Part shown: piece after piece, positions 1 through 7,076 of the stretch
How positions within the stretch are numbered: position 1 is the stretch's first letter
Layout of the letters: each line of letters opens with the position of its first letter
NCBI GenBank assembly: GCA_023389535.1
Contig: JAEWEH010000210.1
Span: 1 to 8,361 of the forward strand
Direction of reading: 5' to 3'
Source: Pseudomonadota bacterium
GTDB lineage: Bacteria > Pseudomonadota > Gammaproteobacteria > Burkholderiales > Burkholderiaceae_B
DNA: 8,361 nucleotides
Program-made: the position numbers and the translations under genes
Notes under the pieces: generated by a model
Databases searched by the model: none
What the model was told of the DNA's origin: nothing
The model's input: only the letters and a program-made list of their open reading frames with translations

Positions 1-414
1 GAAATGCTGGATGCGGTCCAGTTCTTCCTGGCTGACATCGGCCGTCGTCTTGATATTGCGGTACGGGGGGTAAAGCTTGTCCACGGGGACAGCCAGGAGC
101 TTGGCGTCGCCGCCGGCTTCATCTTCCATATTCAGTACGCCAATCGCGCGCGCGCGGATCACGGCGCCGACCTGGATAGGGAATGGAGCCAGCACCAACA
201 CGTCCACCGGATCGCCATCGTCAGAGATGGTTTGCGGTATATACCCGTAATTGCAGGGGTAATGCATGGCGGTCAGCATGAAGCGGTCAACGAACACGGC
301 GCCGCTATCCTTGTCGACTTCATATTTGACCGGGTCCGCATTCATGGGGATTTCGATAATGACATTGAATTCATCCGGCAGTTTAGGGCCGGCTGGTACG
401 CGCGCTAAGCTCAT
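1..414 (-). CDS. ppa: Inorganic pyrophosphatase, family I (3' end cut by window edge)
   Basis: This soluble cytoplasmic enzyme hydrolyses pyrophosphate to two phosphates and so pulls biosynthetic reactions forward. The ATG at 414 opens a frame of 138 codons (N-terminus [18 protein letters not shown]) that is still open at base 1. The family is about 175-180 residues long, so roughly 40 C-terminal residues lie outside the window. The family signature DDGDPVD is at residues 65-71. Counterparts of the E. coli active-site residues are present with a +1 offset: E21, K30, E32, R44, Y56, D66, D68, D71, D98, D103 and K105. The final conserved Tyr-Lys pair would lie beyond the edge. The gene starts 40 bases after the hemY stop on the same strand. 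Its ribosome-binding site is weak (AAGGCAAGA roughly 8-16 bases upstream). Identity is secure; whether it belongs to the hem transcript is not known. Confidence 0.96.
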   Translation of the reverse strand, partial: MSLARVPAGPKLPDEFNVIIEIPMNADPVKYEVDKDSGAVFVDRFMLTAMHYPCNYGYIPQTISDDGDPVDVLVLAPFPIQVGAVIRARAIGVLNMEDEAGGDAKLLAVPVDKLYPPYRNIKTTADVSQEELDRIQHF

Positions 415-445
415 GCTGGGTCTTGCCTTAGTGAGGGATAGAAGT

Positions 446-490
446 AAAAAAAGATCAACGATGGTCCGACCTGCCGCGGGGCCGGTCGGA
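446..490 (-). terminator. Hairpin at the 3' end of hemY plus downstream T7 run; weak or non-canonical terminator candidate
   Basis: Reading the minus strand, TCCGACC (490-484) and GGTCGGA (471-465) form a perfect 7-bp stem with a 12-base GC-rich loop, inside the last codons of hemY. A run of seven T follows at 452-446, just past the hemY stop. The stem and the T run are 12 bases apart, whereas a canonical intrinsic terminator has them adjacent. This is therefore a possible partial terminator or processing site between hemY and ppa, not a confident one. Confidence 0.25.
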
Positions 491-1975
491 AGTTTGGGTG
501 AGATCTACACCCGGAATGGGCGCGCTGTCGAAATATTCATCGATTTCGCCTTCTTCGTGGCGCTTGGCCGTGCCTGTCGATGCGCCAACGGGCCCGGGCC
601 GCTCCACAGCCGCTTGCGGGCTTGGGCTGGGGACGAAATCGTAGTCATCGAAGTCGGCTGCGCTCGCGGCCACAGGGGTGTCGACCTGATGCAATACCTG
701 GGCTTGGGGAAAGTCCTCGACGTCGATAAGCGTGGGGTCGCTGCGCGTATCAGCGGCGGGCAAAGAACGATTGGTCGCCAGCACGGGCAGCACTCCGGCA
801 ACACCAGAGGCCAGGCGCCAATGCTTCATGGCATCGCCTTTGCGGCCCAGGCGGTCGTATAGATTGCCCAGCAGTGCGTGGATGCGCATGTCGCTGCGTA
901 TCTTCATGCTGCGCAGGAGATAAAATTCGCCCTGCCCCCATAATTCGCCTGTCAGGCAAAGATTGCCCAGCGCTGCCAGCAAGGCGGAATCTTCGGGGTT
1001 GGCCTTGAGCCATTCCTCGGCTTTACTGAGCCGGCGCGCCACATGTTCAGGCGGGCATTGTGAATAAGCGCTAAGCAGACGAGGTTCCAGCCGGACATTG
1101 ATGGCGGCTTCAAGTATTTTGGAGGCTTCGTCAATATTGCCTTGTTCTTGCTGGATGCTGGCCGCGGCCAGGGCAACATCGGGCAGCGTGCGTTCGTCCG
1201 CCTTAAGATCGGCCCAAATAGCCTTGTAGCCCTCGATGCCCCCGGCGTGCAGACGCGCCGCCGCGGATGTTTCGATCAACTGCATGGCTTCGGTTTTTTC
1301 AATCACACCTCGGCGCGACAACAGCCGTGTCAATTCGTAGACGCGATCGTAATTGCGCAGTTGCCGGTGTGCGCGCAACAGCAGCCGCGTTGCCTGTAGA
1401 TAGCGAGAACTGGCGTCCTGCAATGGCTGCAACAGCACCAGGGCATCTTGCGGGCGATTCTGATCCAGGTACATTTCGGCAGCGACCGTGGCGGTGGCTT
1501 CCCGCAGGCGTGGATTATCGCCCGCGCCTTCCTGGGCCAGCCTGAGCGCCTGATCGCGCCGCCCGAATTCACCCAGATGATGCGCCGCACGCGCCGCGGC
1601 CAGGCCGGCCAACACTTTGCGGCTACCAGACTTGCTGCGGCCCAGCAGTTTGCTCAGATCCTTTTCAGCATCGGCATAGCGGCCTTCCAGCACGTTGATC
1701 CAGCCGCTTTCCAGCAGATCCTGTTCGCGCCGCTGCGATCGCCGGCTGCGCCAGGAGCGAAAACGGTCCGGGCTGCCGCCTAGCCACGCCAAGACCCTTA
1801 ATACGACGTAAAGGATGACGAAGGTAGCCAATATCAATAGCACGGCAAGCGTGATCGACAGTTCGATACGCCAGGGCTGAGCGATGATCAGCACATTGCC
1901 GCCATGCTCGCGCAGTAGCAGCGCCAAGGCCACGGCGCCCACGAATACCAGCAGTGTCCAGAACCAGGCTCTCAT
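455..1975 (-). CDS. hemY: HemY-family TPR membrane protein of the heme cluster
   Basis: This is the proteobacterial HemY-type protein encoded beside hemC/hemD/hemX. It is unrelated to the Bacillus protoporphyrinogen oxidase that is also called HemY. Two hydrophobic helices lie at about residues 4-22 and 38-64, matching the HemY N-terminal domain, and a basic stretch ([13 protein letters not shown], 71-83) follows. From about 87 to 390 the protein is Ala/Leu-rich helical with TPR-like units such as [18 protein letters not shown] and [15 protein letters not shown]. Its exact role is unsettled; E. coli HemY has been implicated in late heme synthesis or handling of intermediates. The ATG lies 3 bases after the hemX stop (TAAGTCATG), which suggests translational coupling; only a weak AGG is seen about 10 bases upstream. 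At 506 residues it is about 100 longer than typical HemY (~400). The excess is a tail after ~400 rich in Asp, Pro and Ser, probably disordered. Confidence 0.93.
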   Translation of the reverse strand: MRAWFWTLLVFVGAVALALLLREHGGNVLIIAQPWRIELSITLAVLLILATFVILYVVLRVLAWLGGSPDRFRSWRSRRSQRREQDLLESGWINVLEGRYADAEKDLSKLLGRSKSGSRKVLAGLAAARAAHHLGEFGRRDQALRLAQEGAGDNPRLREATATVAAEMYLDQNRPQDALVLLQPLQDASSRYLQATRLLLRAHRQLRNYDRVYELTRLLSRRGVIEKTEAMQLIETSAAARLHAGGIEGYKAIWADLKADERTLPDVALAAASIQQEQGNIDEASKILEAAINVRLEPRLLSAYSQCPPEHVARRLSKAEEWLKANPEDSALLAALGNLCLTGELWGQGEFYLLRSMKIRSDMRIHALLGNLYDRLGRKGDAMKHWRLASGVAGVLPVLATNRSLPAADTRSDPTLIDVEDFPQAQVLHQVDTPVAASAADFDDYDFVPSPSPQAAVERPGPVGASTGTAKRHEEGEIDEYFDSAPIPGVDLTQTSDRPRGRSDHR

Positions 1976-1978
1976 GAC

Positions 1979-3415
1979 TTATACCTGCGACTGGGTTGCG
2001 GACGGAACGGCGGGCACCGCTTCCATCGCGGCAGGTTCTGCGCCATTGGCCGGGCCGTCGTCGACGGATGGATCAGGCTGTGTTTCGGCCGGAGCTTGCT
2101 CGCCGGGCGAGCGGCCCGCATCGTCCGCCTCAGCCTCGCGCAAAGCTTCTAAGGCTTGCAAAGTATTGGCGACAGATGGCAGCTTGACATCTATGGAGGT
2201 ATCGGCCAACTGGCGAGCAATCTTGAGCGCCTGGCGCGACTGCGCCGAACGCGAGTCGTAGCGCGCCTGTACGGCCTGGACGAGCTTTTCCGTTTCGGCC
2301 TGCCACACTTTGGGTTGACGCATCATAAGCGCCAACTGTGCCGTCATGACGCGCAGTCGCAAGGTTTCGCGAAAGCGCGTGGCCTGATCGGGCGAAACCA
2401 GCAAGGCGGTCGCATCGTCAACCCGGCGCACGGTGATGAATTGGCCGAGATCCTGGCGAACCGAATCCCAGGCTGATCGGGACCAATCCTGGGCCGTCTG
2501 CAGCCCCTGTTTCCACCAAGGTGCATCCGCATTGACGCCATTGGATTGGGCGCCTGCCGCGGGCGCAGCACTTTCTGGCGCCGGCACGGGTTCAGGCGCC
2601 GCGTCGTCGGGCACGAGCAACGGGGCTTCGCTAACCAGATTGCCAAGCTCTTCCAATTGGCCAGTCAAGAAACTGACGTCGACCGGCGTCGCAGCGCGCA
2701 AACGATCCAGGTCGCCGTTGATGGTTTCCTGCAAGGATGCGAGGCTGGGCCGATTGGCGCGCGCCAGCTGCGCCTGTGCGGTTTCCAGCGAAATAATGGC
2801 GTTGGCGACATTGCCGCCCAATTGCAGCTGCTGTTGTGCGATGGTGGCAAGGTGGTCCACATCGTTGATCAGCACGAGGTCGGAACTGCTGTCCGTCAGC
2901 GTCTGGAAAGCCTGGATCAATTCGTCGAACTGCTCGCGCGAGTCGCGCACGGTGCCGTCCAGCGCCGCCAGCTGACGAGATTGGTCTTGCGCCAGCGACA
3001 AAGCCTGCTGGGCCTGGTCCGACGCCTGGTTCGCGGCGCTGATGCTGTTCCGGACCTGGCCTTCCAGCATGGCGTTGGAGCGTTTGAATTCTTGCTGTTG
3101 ATACCAGAGCGCCGCAGCCAGGGCAAGCACCAATAAGGCGGCGACGATGAATGCGACCGCCCAGGGCGCCCCCGGGCGCCTGGCTGCCGGCCGCGGCGGC
3201 GCAGGATGCTCGGGCTTCTTGGCTGTAGGGGGTACGCTGGTGGCAGGGCCTGGTTTCTGGGCCGATGCCCCAGCGCCTGGCTGGGGTGCCGCGGGCTTGG
3301 CCGCGCTTGCTTCCGGCTTCGTGTTTTCCGTCGCCGCGCTGGCCGTTCCGGCAGGCTTGGCTGCCGCTGCATCGCCCTGCGAAGCGTTGGAGATCTCGAG
3401 GTTTTTATCTGTCAT
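1979..3415 (-). CDS. hemX: HemX-family membrane protein (annotated as uroporphyrin-III C-methyltransferase-like)
   Basis: The 478-residue protein has four visible parts. Residues 1-80 are a low-complexity Ala/Pro/Lys-rich, presumably cytoplasmic segment. Residues 84-104 form one strong transmembrane helix starting PWAVAFIVAALLVLALAA. Residues ~106-170 are Gln-rich helix or coiled coil (QQQEFKRSNAMLEGQ onward). The rest up to ~425 is the conserved HemX region, with WWKQGLQTAQDWSRSAWDSV at 300-319 and VRRVDDATALLVSPDQATRF at 329-348. An Asp/Glu/Pro-rich tail fills 430-478. Despite the common database name, no SAM-methyltransferase motif is visible; function is unknown, perhaps a scaffold for tetrapyrrole enzymes. 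A single N-terminal anchor with basic residues before it predicts a periplasmic C-terminal domain. The gene starts 27 bases after the hemD stop. It is separate from hemD here, whereas some Burkholderia carry a hemDX fusion. Confidence 0.92.
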   Translation of the reverse strand: MTDKNLEISNASQGDAAAAKPAGTASAATENTKPEASAAKPAAPQPGAGASAQKPGPATSVPPTAKKPEHPAPPRPAARRPGAPWAVAFIVAALLVLALAAALWYQQQEFKRSNAMLEGQVRNSISAANQASDQAQQALSLAQDQSRQLAALDGTVRDSREQFDELIQAFQTLTDSSSDLVLINDVDHLATIAQQQLQLGGNVANAIISLETAQAQLARANRPSLASLQETINGDLDRLRAATPVDVSFLTGQLEELGNLVSEAPLLVPDDAAPEPVPAPESAAPAAGAQSNGVNADAPWWKQGLQTAQDWSRSAWDSVRQDLGQFITVRRVDDATALLVSPDQATRFRETLRLRVMTAQLALMMRQPKVWQAETEKLVQAVQARYDSRSAQSRQALKIARQLADTSIDVKLPSVANTLQALEALREAEADDAGRSPGEQAPAETQPDPSVDDGPANGAEPAAMEAVPAVPSATQSQV

Positions 3416-3442
3416 GACGAGATTGTAATCCTAGGAGCTGAC

Positions 3443-4249
3443 TCAAGGCGACGCTGTGCGGGAGAGAGCCTCGAACAAGGCGTCATCCGTCGGTTGGCAT
3501 AGTTTTACCATTGGCGGCTCTACCTTACCAGAAGCCCGGAGTATCGATTGTAAGTGGCTTGCAACACGTTCGTGGATGGCCACGAATCGCGATCGCGCCC
3601 ACTGCTCTTGCACGCCCAGGCGGACAATATTCGCATGTATGGCGTCCAGGCTTTCACTGCTGGTCAGCAAAAACACGCAAGGGCGAGCGCCCGCCAGAGC
3701 CGCCAGCAACGCCTGGTACTGGTCCGCAACCCAGGCCACTGCAGCGCGATCGTACACCGCCAGGCGTTCGACCTGCACCCCGGCCTGCTCCAGCCGCTCG
3801 CCCAGCCATTCCCGGCCCGACACGCCCCGCACAATCAAGGCGCGCCTTATTTGCGGCAAGCGCGCGGCCAGCAATGGCCATAGCGCTTCAGAATCCTGGT
3901 TCTGGGCGTCGGCACTGGGATGGAGGATACTGGCCGCCGGAATGATGGCTGCCTGTTTCAAGCCCGCCGCGCTGGACACGCCGACAGTGGCCGCAAGCGT
4001 ATGCGCCGGCCACGGCGGCAGCATATCCAGCCGGGCCAGGCTGTCGAGATAGAACTGCACCGCGTTACGGCTGACGAACACAATGAGATCATAGTCGCCA
4101 GGCGGCTTGATGCTCTCATTCAACGGCAAAGCGGTGACCTTCAAGGCCGGCAGGCAAAGCACCTGATGTCCCGCGGATCTCAAGCGCTCGGCCAGGGCTT
4201 CATTCCGGCCTTCGGGGCGAGTCAGGACAATGCAGGCGTCCATGGCCAT
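3443..4249 (-). CDS. hemD: Uroporphyrinogen-III synthase
   Basis: It cyclises hydroxymethylbilane with inversion of ring D to give uroporphyrinogen III, the branch point to heme, siroheme and cobalamin. HemD sequences are very divergent, but the landmarks are present: IVLTRPEGRN near the N-terminus (7-16), DLIVFVSRNAVQ (54-65), RALIVRGVSGREWLGE (136-151), VYDRA with Tyr167 (166-170), and FLLTSSESLDAI (193-204) for the second domain. Length from the ATG at 4249 is 268 residues, normal for the family. The start is uncertain. The longest frame begins at a GTG at 4288 (281 residues), overlapping the hemC stop by 17 bases. ATGs at 4249 and 4243 lie 22 and 28 bases after hemC. None has a clear Shine-Dalgarno sequence. 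I chose 4249 because IVLTRP normally sits only a few residues from the N-terminus. Position right after hemC confirms the call. Confidence 0.93.
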   Translation of the reverse strand: MAMDACIVLTRPEGRNEALAERLRSAGHQVLCLPALKVTALPLNESIKPPGDYDLIVFVSRNAVQFYLDSLARLDMLPPWPAHTLAATVGVSSAAGLKQAAIIPAASILHPSADAQNQDSEALWPLLAARLPQIRRALIVRGVSGREWLGERLEQAGVQVERLAVYDRAAVAWVADQYQALLAALAGARPCVFLLTSSESLDAIHANIVRLGVQEQWARSRFVAIHERVASHLQSILRASGKVEPPMVKLCQPTDDALFEALSRTASP

Positions 4250-4271
4250 CGCCGCGGAACCCAGCCGTGGC

Positions 4272-5219
4272 TCAGGGCGCTGCGTCACCGGTCAACAGGC
4301 GGGCGAGGATTTCGCGGGCTCCGCCGCCCAGCAGTTCGCGAGCCGCCTGTTCGCCCAACTGTTCAGCCGATGACTTCGGTCCGCTGGCGTGCGAGCGCAA
4401 TATGCGCGTGCCATCCGGTTCTGCCACCAGGGCGTCGACGTTCAGCGTGTCACCCTGGAGCTGTGCGTAGGCGGCCAGCGGCACCTGGCAAGAGCCGCCC
4501 AGGACTCGCGAGACAGCGCGCTCGGCGAGCGCGCAGGCGGTTGAGGCCGGATCTGCCAGGGGAGCCAGCCAAGTCCGCATATCGTCGCGCGACTCGAGGA
4601 TCTCGATCCCCAATGCGCCCTGCCCCGCAGCCGGCAGACTGAGCTCAACCGGAAGATAAGCGCGGATGCGGTCCTGCAGGCCCAGCCGCTTCAAGCCGGC
4701 GGCGGCCAGGATGATGGCGGAATATTCGCCGCGATCCAGCTTGGCAAGACGCGTATCCAAGTTGCCGCGCAGTGCCTGTATGCGCAAATGGGGGTAGCGT
4801 TCGCGTATTTGCGCCTCGCGGCGCAGGCTCGATGTGCCCACTACCGCGCCGTCGGGCAAGGCGTCCAACGACGGGTGTTCATTAGAGACAAACGCGTCGC
4901 GTGGATCATCCCTTTCCATGATGACGGCCAGCGAGAATGGACTTTGCATGTCCACGGGCACGTCTTTCAGCGAATGCACAGCCAGATCGGCCCGCCCATC
5001 GAGCAAAGCCGTTTCAAGCTCTTTGACGAACAGGCCCTTGCCGCCCACCTTGGACAGCGACCGGTCGAGGATCTGGTCTCCACGCGTGGTCATGGTCAGC
5101 AGGCTGACCTGGCACGCGGGGTAGACGGCCTGCAGCCGGTCCCGCACGTGCTCGGCCTGCCATAAGGCAAGGCGGCTGGCGCGGGTTGCAATGACCAATT
5201 TGGAAGGTGTATCGGACAT
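4272..5219 (-). CDS. hemC: Hydroxymethylbilane synthase (porphobilinogen deaminase)
   Basis: It condenses four porphobilinogen molecules into hydroxymethylbilane in the cytoplasm, using a covalently bound dipyrromethane cofactor. From the ATG at 5219 the protein has 315 residues, the usual size. Clear motifs are [16 protein letters not shown] (10-25), TTRGDQI (44-50), [12 protein letters not shown] (58-69), HSLKDVP (82-88) with catalytic Asp86, [10 protein letters not shown] (128-137), [12 protein letters not shown] (151-162), [12 protein letters not shown] (195-206) and [12 protein letters not shown] (241-252), where Cys244 is the cofactor attachment residue. An in-frame GTG at 5228 would add three residues and overlap the stop of the preceding small ORF by one base (TAGTG). 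The ATG leaves an 8-base gap. Neither start has a convincing ribosome-binding site, so coupling to translation of the upstream ORF is likely. Nothing essential is missing. Confidence 0.97.
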   Translation of the reverse strand: MSDTPSKLVIATRASRLALWQAEHVRDRLQAVYPACQVSLLTMTTRGDQILDRSLSKVGGKGLFVKELETALLDGRADLAVHSLKDVPVDMQSPFSLAVIMERDDPRDAFVSNEHPSLDALPDGAVVGTSSLRREAQIRERYPHLRIQALRGNLDTRLAKLDRGEYSAIILAAAGLKRLGLQDRIRAYLPVELSLPAAGQGALGIEILESRDDMRTWLAPLADPASTACALAERAVSRVLGGSCQVPLAAYAQLQGDTLNVDALVAEPDGTRILRSHASGPKSSAEQLGEQAARELLGGGAREILARLLTGDAAP

Positions 5220-5227
5220 ACCGGGCA

Positions 5228-5353
5228 CTACAGGAAGTAATTGATGACGATCGCCGCGACGATGCCGATAATGGCGAGAATACCCAGGCCCTGCAGCAAA
5301 GACAACCCTTTGTCGCTTTGCTGCTTGCCGTCCGTCGACTTAAACAGACTCAT
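5228..5353 (-). CDS. Small single-span membrane protein (41 aa), family not recognised
   Basis: The frame ATG 5353 to TAG 5230-5228 encodes 41 residues. The N-terminus is hydrophilic ([16 protein letters not shown]) and the rest is almost wholly hydrophobic (about residues 17-41, including [15 protein letters not shown]), ending NYFL. This predicts one transmembrane helix, N-terminus inside by the positive-inside rule, with a small-xxx-small G30/A34 pair that could pack helices. Coding evidence: AAGGA lies 8 bases before the ATG, 32 of 41 codons end in G or C, and the ORF fills the gap between terC and hemC. It overlaps the terC stop by 14 bases, and its own stop abuts the hemC start region. 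I do not recognise a family, and no function can be assigned. It could assist TerC in the membrane or serve mainly to couple translation into hemC. It was read directly from the bases because it is short. Confidence 0.72.
   Translation of the reverse strand: MSLFKSTDGKQQSDKGLSLLQGLGILAIIGIVAAIVINYFL
5277..5305 (-). promoter_or_regulatory. Weak sigma70-like promoter candidate for hemC
   Basis: On the minus strand TTGTCT (5305-5300) and TATTCT (5282-5277) are separated by exactly 17 bases. Each matches 4 of 6 bases of the -35 and -10 consensus. Initiation would fall around 5270, some 40-50 bases before the hemC start and inside the small ORF. Such matches occur by chance, so this is only a candidate for heme-operon expression independent of terC. 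Confidence 0.2.
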
Positions 5354-6059
5354 TGCTTTGTTCCTTGGGACTGCCCTTGCGGCTGGCAATCCATTTTCCT
5401 ATGACGATGACGAGGGCAGCGCCGACGACTTCGGCCGCAAGCTTGGCCGAACCGGGAAGTTCACCAAACTGGTTCGTCACGAATATATCGGTGACCACCA
5501 TGCCGCCAGCGATCCAGCCCAGCAGACCGGCCCCGAAAGTGACGACCAGCGGGAAGCGGTCGATAAGCTTGAGCACCAAGGTGCTGCCCCAGATGATGAT
5601 GGGCACGCTGACCAGCAGGCCGAAAATCACATAAGCCAGCTGATGATCGAGGTGCGTGTTCTGCGCGGCGCCGGCGATGGCGATGACGTTGTCCAGACTC
5701 ATGACAAAGTCGGCGATGATGATGGTCTTGACCGCGCTCCAGATGGTGCTGCTGCCTTTGATGTTGCCGTGCTCGTCCTCTTCGGGGACCAGCAGCTTGA
5801 TGCCTATCCACACCAACAGCGCCCCGCCGACGATCTTGAGGAAAGGGATGCCCAGCAAGGTCAGCGCGAAGGCGATCAGCACGACACGCAATATGATGGC
5901 GCCGGCCGTACCCCACAAAATGCCCTGCATGCGCTGCTTCGCTTGCAGGTTGCGGCACGCCAGGGCGATGACGACGGCATTGTCGCCGCCCAGCAATATG
6001 TCGATCAGGATGATTTGGACAATGGCGCCCCAATGGAGCGTCTGGAAGAACTCGATCAT
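5340..6059 (-). CDS. TerC/YjbE-family integral membrane protein, putative metal (Mn2+) exporter
   Basis: This 239-residue polytopic inner-membrane protein has about seven hydrophobic segments, near residues 11-33, 48-70, 72-92, 109-130, 143-163, 171-193 and 205-223. Two copies of the TerC-family acidic motif sit inside helices: DILLGGDNAVVIALA (20-34) and DFVMSLDNVIAIAG (117-130). They show the internal duplication of the fold and put D26/N27 and D123/N124 in the likely metal site. Charged loop EEDEHGNIKG (93-102) separates the halves. Characterised TerC relatives (E. coli Alx, Bacillus MeeF/MeeY) export Mn2+ or supply metal to exported enzymes. This subgroup is often annotated only as 'TerC' or 'YjbE', and tellurite resistance should not be assumed. 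The ATG at 6059 has a weak GGAAA upstream. It follows the sucD terminator, so it needs its own promoter or read-through. Its last codons contain the ribosome-binding site of the following small ORF. Confidence 0.9.
   Translation of the reverse strand: MIEFFQTLHWGAIVQIILIDILLGGDNAVVIALACRNLQAKQRMQGILWGTAGAIILRVVLIAFALTLLGIPFLKIVGGALLVWIGIKLLVPEEDEHGNIKGSSTIWSAVKTIIIADFVMSLDNVIAIAGAAQNTHLDHQLAYVIFGLLVSVPIIIWGSTLVLKLIDRFPLVVTFGAGLLGWIAGGMVVTDIFVTNQFGELPGSAKLAAEVVGAALVIVIGKWIASRKGSPKEQSNESV
5362..5366 (-). promoter_or_regulatory. Shine-Dalgarno sequence of the small ORF, inside terC
   Basis: AAGGA is read on the minus strand at 5366-5362, 8 bases before the ATG at 5353 and within the final codons of terC. 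It is better placed than the candidate sites for hemC, hemD or hemY. It is the main reason for accepting the 41-codon ORF. Confidence 0.6.
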
Positions 6060-6070
6060 GTTCAGTTTCC

Positions 6071-6093
6071 GGTTCGAGTATTAATTATTAACC
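6071..6093 (-). promoter_or_regulatory. AT-rich patch with odd palindrome upstream of terC
   Basis: In the 75 bases between the sucD terminator and terC, GGTTAATAATTAATAC stands out against GC-rich surroundings. It holds a perfect 11-base palindrome TTAAT-N-ATTAA (6081-6091) and -10-like hexamers such as TAATAC (6083-6078), 19-24 bases before the terC ATG. No convincing -35 box was found at the right distance. A promoter or a regulator site for terC is plausible but unproven. Confidence 0.3.
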
Positions 6094-6134
6094 AAGGAAG
6101 ACGAAATCCGATATGGAGCCGCCAGGCCGTGTGT

Positions 6135-6162
6135 AAAAGGGCTCGCATTCGGCGAGCCCCTT
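6135..6162 (-). terminator. Rho-independent terminator of sucCD
   Basis: Reading the minus strand, GGGCTCGC (6159-6152), loop CGAAT (6151-6147) and GCGAGCCC (6146-6139) form a perfect 8-bp GC-rich stem. The stem is extendable by a G-U and two A-U pairs and is followed at once by TTTT (6138-6135). It begins about 10 bases after the sucD stop. This is a classic intrinsic terminator and marks the end of the sucCD unit. It is the only confident terminator in the window. Confidence 0.88.
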
Positions 6163-6172
6163 ACGGTTCTTT

Positions 6173-7054
6173 TTAGAGCACCGATTTGAGCAGTTTGCCC
6201 ATTTCGGATGGGTCGCGGGTGGTGCGGATGCCGCAGGCTTCCATGATTTCCAGCTTGGCGTCAGCGGTGTCCGCGCCGCCCGAAATCAGAGCGCCGGCGT
6301 GACCCATGCGCTTTCCTGCCGGCGCGGTAACGCCGGCGATGAAGCCCACGACCGGCTTCTTCATGTTTTCTTTGGCCCACTGAGCGGCGTTGACTTCGTC
6401 CGGGCCGCCGATTTCACCGATCATGACGACGGCGTCGGTATCCGGATCGTCGTTGAACATCTGCAGTACATCGACGTGCTTCAGGCCGTTGATGGGGTCG
6501 CCGCCGATGCCGACCGCGGTCGACTGGCCCAGGCCGAGCTCGGTCAGTTGCGCAACCGCTTCGTAGGTCAGCGTGCCCGAACGGCTGACCACGCCGATAC
6601 GGCCCTTGCGGGAGATATGGCCAGGCATGATGCCGATCTTGAGTTCGTCGGGGGTGATCAGACCGGGGCAGTTCGGGCCCAGCAGCAGGGTCTTCTTGTT
6701 CTGGTCGCGCATGCGGTTGCGCACTTCCAGCATGTCGCGCACGGGGATGCCTTCCGTGATGCAGATGACCAGATCCAGGTCCGCGTCGACGGCTTCCCAG
6801 ATGGCCGCGGCCGCGCCCGCGGGCGGCACGTAAATGACGGAAACCGTAGCGCCGGTTTCAGCCTTGGCGTCCTTGACGGAACCGAAAATGGGCACGCCTT
6901 CGAAGTTCTCACCCGCTTTCTTGGGGTGCACGCCCGCCACGAACGCATTCTTGCCATTGGCGTATTCGCGGCACATGTGAGTATGGAACTGACCGGTCTT
7001 GCCGGTGATCCCTTGGGTGATGACTTTGGTGTCTTTGTTGATCAGAATCGACAT
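6173..7054 (-). CDS. sucD: Succinyl-CoA synthetase (ADP-forming), alpha subunit
   Basis: With SucC it interconverts succinyl-CoA, ADP and phosphate with succinate, CoA and ATP in the TCA cycle. This subunit binds CoA and carries the phosphorylated histidine. At 293 residues it is full length. Visible landmarks are the Rossmann CoA-binding start [15 protein letters not shown] (11-25), VYVPP-like [12 protein letters not shown] (74-85), [11 protein letters not shown] (98-108), [12 protein letters not shown] (124-135), [11 protein letters not shown] (156-166), [16 protein letters not shown] (182-197), MIGEIGG (211-217) and [10 protein letters not shown] (248-257), with active-site His252. The ATG at 7054 has an excellent Shine-Dalgarno GAGGA (7066-7062) with 7-base spacing, in the 22-base gap after sucC. 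A terminator follows the stop. No anomalies. Confidence 0.98.
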   Translation of the reverse strand: MSILINKDTKVITQGITGKTGQFHTHMCREYANGKNAFVAGVHPKKAGENFEGVPIFGSVKDAKAETGATVSVIYVPPAGAAAAIWEAVDADLDLVICITEGIPVRDMLEVRNRMRDQNKKTLLLGPNCPGLITPDELKIGIMPGHISRKGRIGVVSRSGTLTYEAVAQLTELGLGQSTAVGIGGDPINGLKHVDVLQMFNDDPDTDAVVMIGEIGGPDEVNAAQWAKENMKKPVVGFIAGVTAPAGKRMGHAGALISGGADTADAKLEIMEACGIRTTRDPSEMGKLLKSVL

Positions 7055-7076
7055 TTACAAATCCTCGGCAGTATTC

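Noticed and set aside
455..1975. Protoporphyrinogen oxidase based on the name HemY
   Set aside because: The sequence has two N-terminal membrane helices and TPR-like repeats, and no FAD-binding GxGxxG start. It is the proteobacterial HemY, a different family.
5340..6059. Tellurite resistance gene
   Set aside because: The TerC name is historical. No other ter genes are present, and the YjbE-type sequence fits a metal exporter better.
6060..6134. Possible yybP-ykoY manganese riboswitch in the terC leader
   Set aside because: Some TerC-family genes carry this element, but the leader is only about 75 bases after the terminator and shows none of its conserved loop sequences or paired elements.
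5241..6176. Long plus-strand frame opposite terC
   Set aside because: It lies antisense to a clear TerC protein, its His/Asp/Gln-rich composition is typical of a shadow frame, and it has no motifs.
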